DNA of 64,000 bases from Massilia sp. IC2-278. Its GTDB lineage: Bacteria; Pseudomonadota; Gammaproteobacteria; Burkholderiales; Burkholderiaceae_D. Positions 55,462-63,767 of this stretch are shown piece after piece; the stretch's first letter is position 1, and each line of letters starts with the position of its first letter. The DNA lies in NCBI RefSeq assembly GCF_020708045.1, contig NZ_JAJFES010000003.1, positions 124,001-188,000 on the forward strand, written 5' to 3'. The translations under genes and the position numbers were made by a program. The notes under the pieces were generated by a model. The model did not search any database, was not told where the DNA came from, and saw only the letters and a list, made by a program, of their open reading frames with translations.

Positions 55462-55873
55462 CGCGCAGCGCGCGCTGACCGCCAAGGGCATCCGCCACGC
55501 GGCGCGCATGGGGGCCTGGCTGGACCGCCAGCTGCCGGAAGGCTGCCGCATCTTCGTCAGCCCCACGGTGCGCTGCGTGCAGACGGCCGATGGCCTGGGG
55601 CGGCGCTACACGATCCACGAGGCGCTGGGGCCGGAATCGACGCCGGAAGCGATGCTGGCGGCGTGCGGGTGGCCGAACCACCGGTTTCCCGCCTTGTTGG
55701 TGGGGCACCAGCCGCAGCTGGGGGAGACGGCGGCGCTGATCCTGGCGGGGGAAAGCCAGCCGTGGAAGATACGCAAAGGGGCGGTGCTGTGGCTGCGCGG
55801 GCCGGAGCCGGAGGGCGATCCGGCGTTCATCAAGCTCGCTGTGGGACCGGAGTTGATCGGCAAATTACGCTAG
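55412..55873 (+). CDS. sixA: SixA-like histidine phosphatase
   Basis: 153 aa; starts at ATG 55412, 50 bp inside the ppk1 3' end. The RHG motif is LILWRHAEAEPG near residue 7, with ARMGAWLDRQL and VSPTVRCVQTADGLGRRY; the second catalytic His is in LVGHQPQLGETAALI. SixA removes phosphate from histidine phosphotransfer domains. Linkage of SixA with Ppk and Ppx is common in proteobacteria. Symbol given on family resemblance; the target is unproven. Confidence 0.88.
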   Translation: MELILWRHAEAEPGEPDAQRALTAKGIRHAARMGAWLDRQLPEGCRIFVSPTVRCVQTADGLGRRYTIHEALGPESTPEAMLAACGWPNHRFPALLVGHQPQLGETAALILAGESQPWKIRKGAVLWLRGPEPEGDPAFIKLAVGPELIGKLR

Positions 55874-55879
55874 GTTTAC

Positions 55880-55908
55880 GTAGGGTGGACACCTGTGTCC
55901 ACGCGGTA
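55880..55908. repeat. REP-like palindrome, first of an inverted pair
   Basis: GTAGGGTGGACACCTGTGTC palindrome ending CACGCGGTA. Same family as 18024-18060. Confidence 0.8.
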
Positions 55909-55984
55909 TGGCACGGATGCAAACCACCACCGCATCCCGCCAGGCCATCGCCCCAAGCGTTCCGTGGTAACAACCGGTGAGACA

Positions 55985-56009
55985 GCGTGGACACAGGTGT
56001 CCACCCTAC
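55985..56009. repeat. REP-like palindrome, second of an inverted pair
   Basis: GCGTGGACACAGGTGTCCAC then CCTAC; inverted relative to 55880-55908 and abutting the ppx stop. Between convergent genes, so it could also serve as a bidirectional end of transcription. Confidence 0.8.
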
Positions 56010-57479
56010 CTACACCCCGCGTAGTACGAACTTTCGCCCCAACTCTTCCCACGCCAGCCGCTCGCGCTCGATCCACGCGCTCAAGGTCGGGTGCCGATCC
56101 AGCCAGTCCACCTCCACCGTCAGCTCGATGCGCGACCCCATCGCCAGCCGCACGCCGTCGAGCTCCCCGTCCACGCGCGCATGCATGCAGGCCACGGCCA
56201 GGCGCATCGCCAGCACCATGCGCGCGAACGCCGGCTCGTTCAGCGACTCCTTCACCTTGCGCAGATTGCCCTTGTGCCCCAGCACCAGCGTCGCCATCAG
56301 GCGCTGCTCGCGCGTGGTGAACCCCGGCAGATCGGCATGCTCGACGATGTAGGCGCCATGCTTGTGCGCCCCGGTATGCGACACCGCCAGCCCGACCTCG
56401 TGCAGCAGGCAGCTCCAGCTCAGGTAATCGAGGCAGCTGGCGTCCACCGCTTCCAGCTGCAGGTAGAAATGGCGGGCGATGTCGGCCGTGCGCCGCGCGC
56501 GGGCGCTGTCGGCGCCGAAGCGGCGCATGCAGTCGCCGATGGCCAGTGCGCGCCGGTCCTGGTGCTTCGAGCGCAGCTCGAGGTCGGACAGCACGCCCAG
56601 GCGCAGGCCGGCGTTGATGGCCGTGAGCCGCGTCACGCCGAATTCCTCCATCGCCCCGATCAGCACGCTCGCGCCGCCCACCACCGCCACCACGCGCTCG
56701 CGCTTCAGGCCGGGCAACGCCACCGCGTCCACGTGGCCGAAGCCGAGCAGGCGTTCGCGCAGCGCGTACAGGCTGGGCAGCGAGAGCAGGCCGTCGCCGA
56801 GGCCGCTCCTGGCGATCGTGTCGGCGATCACGCGCATGGTGCCGGACGAGCCGTAGGCCGGCCCGCCGGTGTAGTCGCGGTAGTTCGGCGCCGCGTCCTC
56901 GAACACGGCGCGGGCGGCGGTGACGGCGGCGTGGAAGGCGCTGCGCGCGATGCGTCCGTCGCCGAAGAAGCGCCCGGCCTGCGGCTGGGTGCCGATGCTG
57001 AACGATTCCACCTGCGCGATGCTGTCGCCATGCCCGGCGATGACCTCGGTCGAGCCGCCGCCGATGTCGATCACCAGGCGCGCCTCGTGCTTATTTAGCG
57101 CGCGCGCCACGCCCATGTAGATCAGGCGGCCCTCTTCCTCGCCCGAGATGATCTCGATCGGCTGGCCGATGGCGGCCTCGAAGCGCTTCAGCACCTCGGC
57201 GGCGTTCGTGGCCACGCGCAGGGTATTCGTGCCGACCACGCGCACCGCGTCGAGCCGGTATTCGGCGAGGATGGCGGCAAAGCCCTGCAGGCTGCGCACG
57301 CCGATGCCGATCGCGGCCTCGCCCAGGCGCCCGCTGGGGTCCAGGCCGGCGGCCAGGCGCACCGGGTCGCGCGCGCTGCGCAGGATGCGGATTTCGCCGC
57401 CGGCGCCGCCATCGCCGCCGGCCGGCTCGCCGACGTGCAGCCGAAAACTGTTCGATCCGAGGTCCACTGCTGCGAACAT
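56010..57479 (-). CDS. ppx: Exopolyphosphatase (Ppx/GppA family)
   Basis: 489 aa, ATG 57479. Actin-like ATPase fold: MFAAVDLGSNSFRLHVGE, EVISGEEEGRLIYMGVA-like segment (IEIISGEEEGRLI), VIDIGGGSTEVIAGHG. A C-terminal HD-type domain (WSCLLHEVGLAVSHTGAHKH) is present as in full-length Ppx. It releases phosphate from the ends of polyphosphate, and relatives also hydrolyse pppGpp. Convergent with ppk1 and the SixA-like gene. Confidence 0.93.
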   Translation of the reverse strand: MFAAVDLGSNSFRLHVGEPAGGDGGAGGEIRILRSARDPVRLAAGLDPSGRLGEAAIGIGVRSLQGFAAILAEYRLDAVRVVGTNTLRVATNAAEVLKRFEAAIGQPIEIISGEEEGRLIYMGVARALNKHEARLVIDIGGGSTEVIAGHGDSIAQVESFSIGTQPQAGRFFGDGRIARSAFHAAVTAARAVFEDAAPNYRDYTGGPAYGSSGTMRVIADTIARSGLGDGLLSLPSLYALRERLLGFGHVDAVALPGLKRERVVAVVGGASVLIGAMEEFGVTRLTAINAGLRLGVLSDLELRSKHQDRRALAIGDCMRRFGADSARARRTADIARHFYLQLEAVDASCLDYLSWSCLLHEVGLAVSHTGAHKHGAYIVEHADLPGFTTREQRLMATLVLGHKGNLRKVKESLNEPAFARMVLAMRLAVACMHARVDGELDGVRLAMGSRIELTVEVDWLDRHPTLSAWIERERLAWEELGRKFVLRGV

Positions 57480-57578
57480 GGTGTGCTTTCCAAAGGTGAT
57501 ACGGGAAGTATATCGGGCAAGCGCAAGGGCGGCGCTACGCAGCGCGGCCCGGGCGCGGTTTTCGGCCCGGTTTCGGTG

Positions 57579-60251
57579 TCAGGCGCAGGCTTCGGCCTCC
57601 ACCGGCAGCGCCAGGTAGCGCCCGGCGATGTCGTCGGCGCCGAGCGGACGCGAGATGAAGTAACCCTGCACCTCGTTGCAGCCGAGCTCGCGCAAGACCT
57701 GCAGCTGGGCAGCGGTCTCCACGCCTTCGGCCACCACCGCCATGCCCAGCGCATGCGCCATCGAGACGATCGCCTCGAAGAATACGCGCCCCTCGCCGCC
57801 GCCGTCGAGTTCCGCCGTGAACGCGCGGTCGACCTTCAGCACGTCCATGCGCAGCGTGCGCAGCTGCGACAGCGAGGAATAGCCGGTGCCGAAGTCGTCG
57901 ATGTGCAGCTTGACGCCGAGCGCGCGCAGCGCCGCCAGTTCGGCCAGGATGTCTTCGCGGTGGTCCATCATGGCCGACTCGGTGATCTCGACTTCGAGCA
58001 GCGCGGCCGGCACGCCATGGTGCTCCAGCGCCGCCGCGATGCGGCCGGCGATGCCGCCGCGCTCGAACTGGCAGGCCGAGACGTTGATCGACACCGGCAC
58101 CAGCCGCGCGCCCTGGCGCCGCCAGGCGGCCAGCTGGGCGCAGGCCTGCTCGATGACGATGTCGCCGATCGGCACGATCAGGCCGCTGGCCTCGGCAAAC
58201 GGAATGAATTCGCCCGGCGCCACCATGCCGTGTTCCGGATGGCGCCAGCGCAGCAGCGCTTCCATGCTCAGCAGGCGCTTCGACACGGGGTCGACGCGCG
58301 GCTGGTAGTGCAGCACGAACTGCTTGCCGGCGATCGCGTCCAGCAGTTCCTGTTTCAGGCGCGCGCGCTTCTGGATTCCGCCCGAGAGCGTCTCGTCGTA
58401 GAAGCGGTGCTGGCCCTTGCCCTCGTGCTTGGCCGCGTACATGGCGATGTCGGCATGGCGGATCAGGGTGCCGGCATCGGCGCCGTCGCGCGGGAACATG
58501 GCGATGCCGATCGAAGCGCCGACGCTCGCCTGCAGTCCTTCGCCCAGCGCGAACGGGCGAGCAAAGGCGGCCACGATGCGCTCGGCCACGGCGGCCACCT
58601 GGAACTCGTCGCGCGCAGGGCGCATCAGCACCACGAATTCGTCGCCGCCGAAGCGGACAATTTCATCCCCGGGCCGCATCAGGGCGCCCAGGCGGCGCGC
58701 CGCGGCCACCAGCAGCCCGTCGCCGACGGCGTGGCCGTGGGTATCGTTGACCTGCTTGAATTCGTCGAGGTCGACGAAGAGCAGCGCCAGGCCGCCTTCG
58801 CGCGCGGCGGCGTCCAGCAGGGTCGGCACGTGGTTCAGCAGCCAGCTGCGGTTGCGCAGGCCGGTGAGCGAATCCTGGTTCGCCAGGCGCTCCATCTCGG
58901 TTTCGTATTTCTTGCGCTCGCTGATGTCCTGCAGGGTCACGGCCAGGCCATCGCCGACGCGCACCAGGCGCCGCCGGCCCCAGGCGAACGCGAGGCGGGT
59001 ATCGACCGGCATGCGCCGGTCTTCCTCGAAGAAGCCGGTCGACATCGCCATGCGGTAGGTGGCCACGATCTCGTCGCCCGACGCACCGCGGTCCATGGTC
59101 GACACCGCGCGCCCGACCAGGTCGCCGCGCGTCATGCCGTAGAAGGACGCGCCGCGCTCGTTGCAGTCGACGATGCGGAAGTCGACGATCTGGCCCTTGC
59201 GGTCGCGCACCGGCGCGGCCATGTAGAAACCGTCGTTGGCGCTTTCGGTGGCGGTGCGGTAGGCCAGGCGCACCGCTTCGTGCTCGCGCGCCCGGCTCGC
59301 CGCGCGCAGCGACAGCAGGCTGGCCAGGCCCGCCATCAGGGCTAGCGCCACGCTGCCGGCCACGGCGCGGTCGCGGCTCTCTTCCCAGTAGGCCTGGGCC
59401 GCGGCGCTGCCGTCGCGCTGCGACAGCGCCACCATCGCCACCACCGGATACACGGCCGAATCGCGCCAGCCCATGGCGCGCGCGACGCCGTCGACAAAGC
59501 CTTCGCCCACCACCAGCCGCGGGCCGCCGGCGCGCGCCGCGAGGCTGCGCTGCTCCAGCACGCGCGGGCCGCCCGGACGGCCGGTTTCGTCGCCGGCCTG
59601 CTCGATCCAGAAGCGGCCGGCGGTATCGGCCATGGCCAGCAGGCCGTCGGCGCCCAGGGTCGACTGGCCGACAAAGGACGTGAAATAGGCGGCATCGACC
59701 GCCATCACCACGATGCCGTCGAACTCCTCGTCGGCCCGGTCGAGGCGGCGCGTGAACAGCACCACTTCGCGCGTGGCGTCGAAGCCGCCCGGGGCGATGT
59801 CGACCCGCAGCGCGCTCGAATTGCTGTCGCGGTGCTGCACGAAGAAGGCGGCGTCGAGCAACTTGTCGGGCAGACCGTTGCGGCGCGTGCTGGAGCGCAC
59901 CTTGCCGTCGGGGCCGACGATGCTGACGGCCACGAAGGCGTGGTCGGTGAACATGCCGTCGGCGCGCATGTCTTCCAGCAGGGTCTGGCGCTGGCCATGC
60001 TCCCAGCTGTGCTTGAGCTGCATGGTGATCTGGTCCATCTGCGCGATCGAGCGCGTGACGTACTGCTCGTAGGCCTGGGCGTAGGTGTCGGCTTCCTTCA
60101 GCAGCAGCAGGCGCGCGCGCTCGGCATCGCCATCAGCGCGCAGGATGGTCACGGCCCAGAGGGCGGCGCAGCAGAGGACGGCAAGGACGGGCCAGACGAT
60201 GGCCAGGATGGTGTTGGTGCGGGAGGGACTGGAAGCGGCTGGTATCTTCAT
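57579..60251 (-). CDS. Membrane-bound GGDEF-EAL protein (c-di-GMP synthase/phosphodiesterase)
   Basis: 890 aa from ATG 60251. Helix 1 (about residues 12-35), periplasmic Cache-type sensor (about 40-280), helix 2 (about 295-315), PAS domain (about 325-440), GGDEF domain with RFGGDEFVVLMRP, and EAL domain with SMEALLRWRHPEHG, ITESAMMDHREDIL and DDFGTGYSSLSQLRTL. Both active sites look intact, so net activity cannot be told from sequence. Controls the motile/sessile switch through cyclic di-GMP. Probably its own transcription unit. Confidence 0.93.
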   Translation of the reverse strand: MKIPAASSPSRTNTILAIVWPVLAVLCCAALWAVTILRADGDAERARLLLLKEADTYAQAYEQYVTRSIAQMDQITMQLKHSWEHGQRQTLLEDMRADGMFTDHAFVAVSIVGPDGKVRSSTRRNGLPDKLLDAAFFVQHRDSNSSALRVDIAPGGFDATREVVLFTRRLDRADEEFDGIVVMAVDAAYFTSFVGQSTLGADGLLAMADTAGRFWIEQAGDETGRPGGPRVLEQRSLAARAGGPRLVVGEGFVDGVARAMGWRDSAVYPVVAMVALSQRDGSAAAQAYWEESRDRAVAGSVALALMAGLASLLSLRAASRAREHEAVRLAYRTATESANDGFYMAAPVRDRKGQIVDFRIVDCNERGASFYGMTRGDLVGRAVSTMDRGASGDEIVATYRMAMSTGFFEEDRRMPVDTRLAFAWGRRRLVRVGDGLAVTLQDISERKKYETEMERLANQDSLTGLRNRSWLLNHVPTLLDAAAREGGLALLFVDLDEFKQVNDTHGHAVGDGLLVAAARRLGALMRPGDEIVRFGGDEFVVLMRPARDEFQVAAVAERIVAAFARPFALGEGLQASVGASIGIAMFPRDGADAGTLIRHADIAMYAAKHEGKGQHRFYDETLSGGIQKRARLKQELLDAIAGKQFVLHYQPRVDPVSKRLLSMEALLRWRHPEHGMVAPGEFIPFAEASGLIVPIGDIVIEQACAQLAAWRRQGARLVPVSINVSACQFERGGIAGRIAAALEHHGVPAALLEVEITESAMMDHREDILAELAALRALGVKLHIDDFGTGYSSLSQLRTLRMDVLKVDRAFTAELDGGGEGRVFFEAIVSMAHALGMAVVAEGVETAAQLQVLRELGCNEVQGYFISRPLGADDIAGRYLALPVEAEACA

Positions 60252-60347
60252 GCGCGGTCAAGGGGCAGCGGGCGTTGTACCCGCTGGCCTCTCGGCCGCC
60301 ATGGCGGGCAGCGCAGCTTAAGCTTGATTTGTGACCGCTTGATGACG

Positions 60348-60450
60348 GGCGCGCCAGGCAAAACCTACATGGCGGCGTTACATCGCCTCGCCGTACCCGC
60401 GTACTGTCTTCGGCGATGCGCCTTGCCCTGAAGGCTTTGCCAGGCGCGCC
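60348..60450. repeat. Stem-loop repeat element, copy 2
   Basis: Arms GGCGCGCCAGGCAAAACC (60348-60365) and GGCTTTGCCAGGCGCGCC (60433-60450) pair with two mismatches. The enclosed core contains GTACTGTCTTCG and CCTTGCCCTGA as in copy 1, but the arms share no sequence with copy 1. Between two minus-strand genes. Confidence 0.8.
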
Positions 60451-60464
60451 AGGACCAGGGCGTG

Positions 60465-61022
60465 CTAGCTGCGCGGCGGCTGCATCCCCTGGAACTCGCT
60501 CACCGCCTCGCGGTACTGGCGCGACTCCTGCAAACGGTTCATGTAGCGGATTGGCCGGCGCGCCTTGCGCTCGACGGTGTAGCCGCTCAGGGTGCCGCGC
60601 GCGCCGCACTTGGCGCGGCAGGTGGCGGCGCCGGCGGCGTCGCGGTCGTCGAGCACGATCTTCCCGGGTTGCACGTTCACCTTCAGCGTGCACGGCGCCT
60701 CGCCCGCGGCCGGCATGGTCTGCTGGCGATAGACGAAGTCCTCGCCCTCGCGCCCGGCGATGCCCCACACGCTGCAGGTATGGCCGTTGGCGAATTCGAG
60801 GTAGGCGCGCAGGTAGACGTGGTCGGCATCCTGGCGCACGATCTCGACCACGTCCTCGGCCAGGTAGCGTTCGGCCGGGCGGTCGGCGCCGGCGTTGATC
60901 GTGTTCATGAAGCGGCGTTTATAGACGCCCTCGATGCTGCCGGCGACGTCGTCCGCAGCCAGGGCGGGCAGCGCCAGCAGCGCCGCGCAGACCAGTCCGA
61001 GTTTCGCCATCGCGCGCTTCAT
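60465..61022 (-). CDS. Exported hypothetical protein
   Basis: Not recognised. 185 aa from ATG 61022, with signal peptide [20 protein letters not shown] (cleavage after ALA). Four cysteines in the mature part. Patterns such as [20 protein letters not shown] and [20 protein letters not shown] suggest a lipocalin-like or NTF2-like beta barrel. It overlaps the pncB stop in the ATGA manner (61019-61022), so it is co-translated with pncB, an odd pairing between a secreted protein and an NAD salvage enzyme. Confidence 0.75.
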   Translation of the reverse strand: MKRAMAKLGLVCAALLALPALAADDVAGSIEGVYKRRFMNTINAGADRPAERYLAEDVVEIVRQDADHVYLRAYLEFANGHTCSVWGIAGREGEDFVYRQQTMPAAGEAPCTLKVNVQPGKIVLDDRDAAGAATCRAKCGARGTLSGYTVERKARRPIRYMNRLQESRQYREAVSEFQGMQPPRS

Positions 61023-62224
61023 GGCTGGCCTCCGCGCTGCTCCGGATGGTTGAACACCTGGCGCAGATAGGCCAGGAAGGTCTCGTCGGTGCACTGCGAC
61101 TTGCCCGGCGTGTCCGACAGCTTGGCCACCGGCTGGCCGTTGCAGCGCACCAGCTTCATGACGATGTTGATGGCCTTGTAGGGCGTGTCGTTGGTGAGCT
61201 GGGTGCCGATGCCGAAGCCCAGCATGACGCGGTCGGCGAAGTGGCGGTACAGGGCCAGCGCCTTCGGCACCGTCAATGCATCGGAAAACACCAGGCGCTT
61301 GGTGCGCGCGTCGATGCGCAGCTTGGCGTAGTGGGCCAGCGCCTTTTCGCCCCACTCCATCGGGTCGCCCGAGTCGTGGCGCAGGCCGTCGAACAGCTTG
61401 GCAAAATACAGGTCGAAGTCGTTCAGGAAGGCGTCCATGCCGACCACGTCGGTGAGCGCCGTGCCCAGGTCGCCGCGGTATTCCTGGACCCAGTCTTCCA
61501 GGGCCGCCTTCTGGAAGTCGCGCAGGCGTACGCCGAAGGACTGGAAGGCCTGCATGTATTCGTGGGCCATGGTCCCGATCGGCACCAGGTTGTACTTGCG
61601 CGCCAGGTAGACGTTCGATGTGCCCTTGAAGAACTGCGGCAGCTCGCGCTGCAGGGTCTCGACCACCTCGTCCTGCCACTCGCCCGAGAAGCGGCGGCGC
61701 ACGCCGAAGTCGAAGAAGGCGAAGTTGTTGGCGCGCTTCGGTTCGAGCTCGAAGGCGCGGAACTGCTCGATCTTCTCGGCCAGGCGCACGCGCGCTTCGC
61801 GCAATGCGTGTTCCTTGTCGAAGCGGCGGAAGTACAGCTCGTTGACGATGTAGAGCACGTAGATCTCGAAGCCCATCACATGCACCACCGGGCCGACGGC
61901 GCGGATGCGCAGGTGCGGGCCATCGGTTTCCACGGTGATGAACTTGCGCTGGAAGCGGAACACCGTGAGGAAGTCGGCGAAGTCGCTCTTGATGAAGCGC
62001 AGGCTGCGCAGGTAGCTGATCTCGTCCTCGCTGAACAGCATCTCGCACAGGTGGTCGAGTTCGCGCTCGACTTCTTCCTTCAGTTCGGCCAGCGGATAGG
62101 CCGGCTCGTTACGGCAGCGGAATTCGTATTCGCCGTGGGCGTTCGGATGCCGGTGCAGCAGCGCCTGCCACATGGTGAATTTGTACAGGTCGGTTTCGAG
62201 CAGGCTGCGAACGATGGGCTTCAT
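61019..62224 (-). CDS. pncB: Nicotinate phosphoribosyltransferase
   Basis: 401 aa, the normal length. Signatures: [20 protein letters not shown] at the N-terminus, [17 protein letters not shown] (substrate-contacting Arg), [19 protein letters not shown] and [18 protein letters not shown]. Converts nicotinate and PRPP to nicotinate mononucleotide in NAD salvage. The ATG at 62224 lies 18 bp after the SET-domain gene stop. It supplies NAD that the sirtuin in this window would consume, though the genes are 48 kb apart. Confidence 0.95.
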   Translation of the reverse strand: MKPIVRSLLETDLYKFTMWQALLHRHPNAHGEYEFRCRNEPAYPLAELKEEVERELDHLCEMLFSEDEISYLRSLRFIKSDFADFLTVFRFQRKFITVETDGPHLRIRAVGPVVHVMGFEIYVLYIVNELYFRRFDKEHALREARVRLAEKIEQFRAFELEPKRANNFAFFDFGVRRRFSGEWQDEVVETLQRELPQFFKGTSNVYLARKYNLVPIGTMAHEYMQAFQSFGVRLRDFQKAALEDWVQEYRGDLGTALTDVVGMDAFLNDFDLYFAKLFDGLRHDSGDPMEWGEKALAHYAKLRIDARTKRLVFSDALTVPKALALYRHFADRVMLGFGIGTQLTNDTPYKAINIVMKLVRCNGQPVAKLSDTPGKSQCTDETFLAYLRQVFNHPEQRGGQP

Positions 62225-62242
62225 GGGTGCGATCCTTGGACT

Positions 62243-62731
62243 TCAGGTTTTCTTTTTTTGTCGGCGTTTCGGCGCCAGCATGGTGCCGCTGCAACCGGGT
62301 GTGCCGCAGCGGCATTCGAATTTCTTCTTCAGGGCCGGCGTGTGGCGCTCGTCGTAGATGAGGGCGTAATTGTAATTCAGTTCCTGCCCGGGCTCGATGG
62401 GATGCAGCGCATGGATGTAGACGCGCCCGTCTTCCTCGTAGGCTTCGCAGTTCGGGCTGCAGGCATGGTTGATCCAGCGCGCCTCGTTGCCGCGCCGCCC
62501 GCCGTCGATCACGCGGCCGTCGGCCAGGCTGAAATAAAAGGTGTGGTTCACCGGGCCGCCGGCTTTCTCGGCGCGTTCGGTGGCTTCATCCCAGCTGATG
62601 CGCTCGCCCTTGTATTCGACGATGCGCTCGCCGGGCTCGATGTGGCGGCGGGCGAAGACGCCGTTGCCATGGATGGGGGACTGCTTCACTTCATAGGCTT
62701 GGTCGGCCTTGGCTGCGGATGTGGTCGGCAT
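62243..62731 (-). CDS. SET-domain lysine methyltransferase-like protein
   Basis: 162 aa. Complete compact SET domain: VKQSPIHGNGVFARRHIEPG, IVEYKGERISWDEA, the SAM/active-site segment WINHACSPNCEAYEE, VYIHALHPIEPGQELNYNYA and a post-SET CRCGTPGC zinc motif. The very basic C-terminus (KRRQKKKT) suggests nucleic-acid or histone-like targets. Bacterial members are less common than eukaryotic ones; their targets are mostly unknown. First gene of a likely three-gene unit with pncB. Confidence 0.9.
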   Translation of the reverse strand: MPTTSAAKADQAYEVKQSPIHGNGVFARRHIEPGERIVEYKGERISWDEATERAEKAGGPVNHTFYFSLADGRVIDGGRRGNEARWINHACSPNCEAYEEDGRVYIHALHPIEPGQELNYNYALIYDERHTPALKKKFECRCGTPGCSGTMLAPKRRQKKKT

Positions 62732-62840
62732 GAGGGATTCGAAAGTGAGACGGCGTCGTGTTCAACGGGCATTATTACCATTATTGTACGTTTTTCGCTT
62801 TGGTGCCACACATGAGGCCACCCATCCGCGGCGGGCGGCA

Positions 62841-63245
62841 TCAGGGTGGATCGGTGTCGTAGGCCTGGACGCTGTCCGGCAGCCCGACCCAGGGGTGACG
62901 GCGCCGTGCGTGCAGGGCGTGCGTGGGCGGCGGGAAGTGCGGATCGGCGAAGGCGCCGACCGCCACGCCGACGCCATCGTGTTCGTCCATCTCCTGGTGG
63001 TACACGGTGGTGCCGCAGCGCGGGCAGAAATAAAAGCGGAATGCGGTGCCGCCGTCGCCCGCGCGGACGAACTCGGTGGCCTGGCCATGCACCGTGAACG
63101 GCGCGGCAAAGCTGGCGATGGTGGCGAACACGCTGCCGCTGCGGCGCTGGCAGGCCAGGCAGCTGCAGATGCACACGAATTGCGGTTCGCCGCTCACCTC
63201 GATCGACAGCTGGCCGCAGGTGCAGGCGGCGATGCGGCTGGTCAT
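62841..63245 (-). CDS. GFA/CENP-V-family zinc protein
   Basis: 134 aa; ATG 63245 chosen because GGAG lies six bases upstream. Zinc-binding cysteines: CTCGQL, CICSCLACQRRSG and FCPRCGTTVY. The family is named for glutathione-dependent formaldehyde-activating enzyme, but most members have no shown substrate; a carbon-sulfur lyase-type zinc fold is established. Divergent from the SnoaL-like gene. S-formylglutathione hydrolase is in the window but far away. Confidence 0.88.
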   Translation of the reverse strand: MTSRIAACTCGQLSIEVSGEPQFVCICSCLACQRRSGSVFATIASFAAPFTVHGQATEFVRAGDGGTAFRFYFCPRCGTTVYHQEMDEHDGVGVAVGAFADPHFPPPTHALHARRRHPWVGLPDSVQAYDTDPP

Positions 63246-63397
63246 GGTGGTCTCCACAGGTAGACAGTGATGGAACGATAATCCAAAGCGGCCGCCATGT
63301 GAACTGCCGCGGCCCGATTACCTCGGAGGTAATCGCCGCCGTGCCGCTCCTTCGCCAGAATGGCTCCGTCATCCACCCACCTTGAACGGAGCAGACC

Positions 63398-63757
63398 ATG
63401 GACACCGCCAGCACCCTCGCCCGCCACTACCTCGACGCCTGGAACGAACGCGACGCGCCCGCGCGCCGCGCCCGGGTCGCCCGCCTGTTCACGCTCGACG
63501 CCCGCTACGTCGACCCGATGATGGCCGGCGCCGGGCACGACGGCATCGACGCCCTGATCGCCGCCGCCCAGCAGCATTTTCCGGAGCACCGCTTTGCCCT
63601 GCACGGCACGCCGGACGCCCACCACGACGTGCTGCGCTTCGGCTGGACCCTGCACGGGCCGGACGGCGCCGAGGTGGTGCGTGGCATGGACGTGGCCACG
63701 CTCGGCAGCGATGGCCGCCTGGCCAGCGTGGCCGGTTTTCTCGACACCGCTGCCTGA
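63398..63757 (+). CDS. SnoaL-like/NTF2-fold protein
   Basis: 119 aa. Typical small NTF2-like fold: HYLDAWNERDAPARRARV, FTLDARYVDPMMAGAGHDGI, and RFALHGTPDAHHDVLRFGWT. Two histidines and one Asp line the predicted pocket. Such proteins are isomerases, hydrolases or ligand binders; the substrate is unknown. Followed ten bases later by an alpha/beta hydrolase, so they are probably co-transcribed. Confidence 0.8.
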   Translation: MDTASTLARHYLDAWNERDAPARRARVARLFTLDARYVDPMMAGAGHDGIDALIAAAQQHFPEHRFALHGTPDAHHDVLRFGWTLHGPDGAEVVRGMDVATLGSDGRLASVAGFLDTAA

Positions 63758-63767
63758 GGAGAACGCC

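Noticed and set aside
57435-59345. 636-codon plus-strand frame across ppx upstream region and GGDEF-EAL gene
   Set aside because: No family resemblance; the composition is an antisense shadow of the EAL/GGDEF coding sequence.
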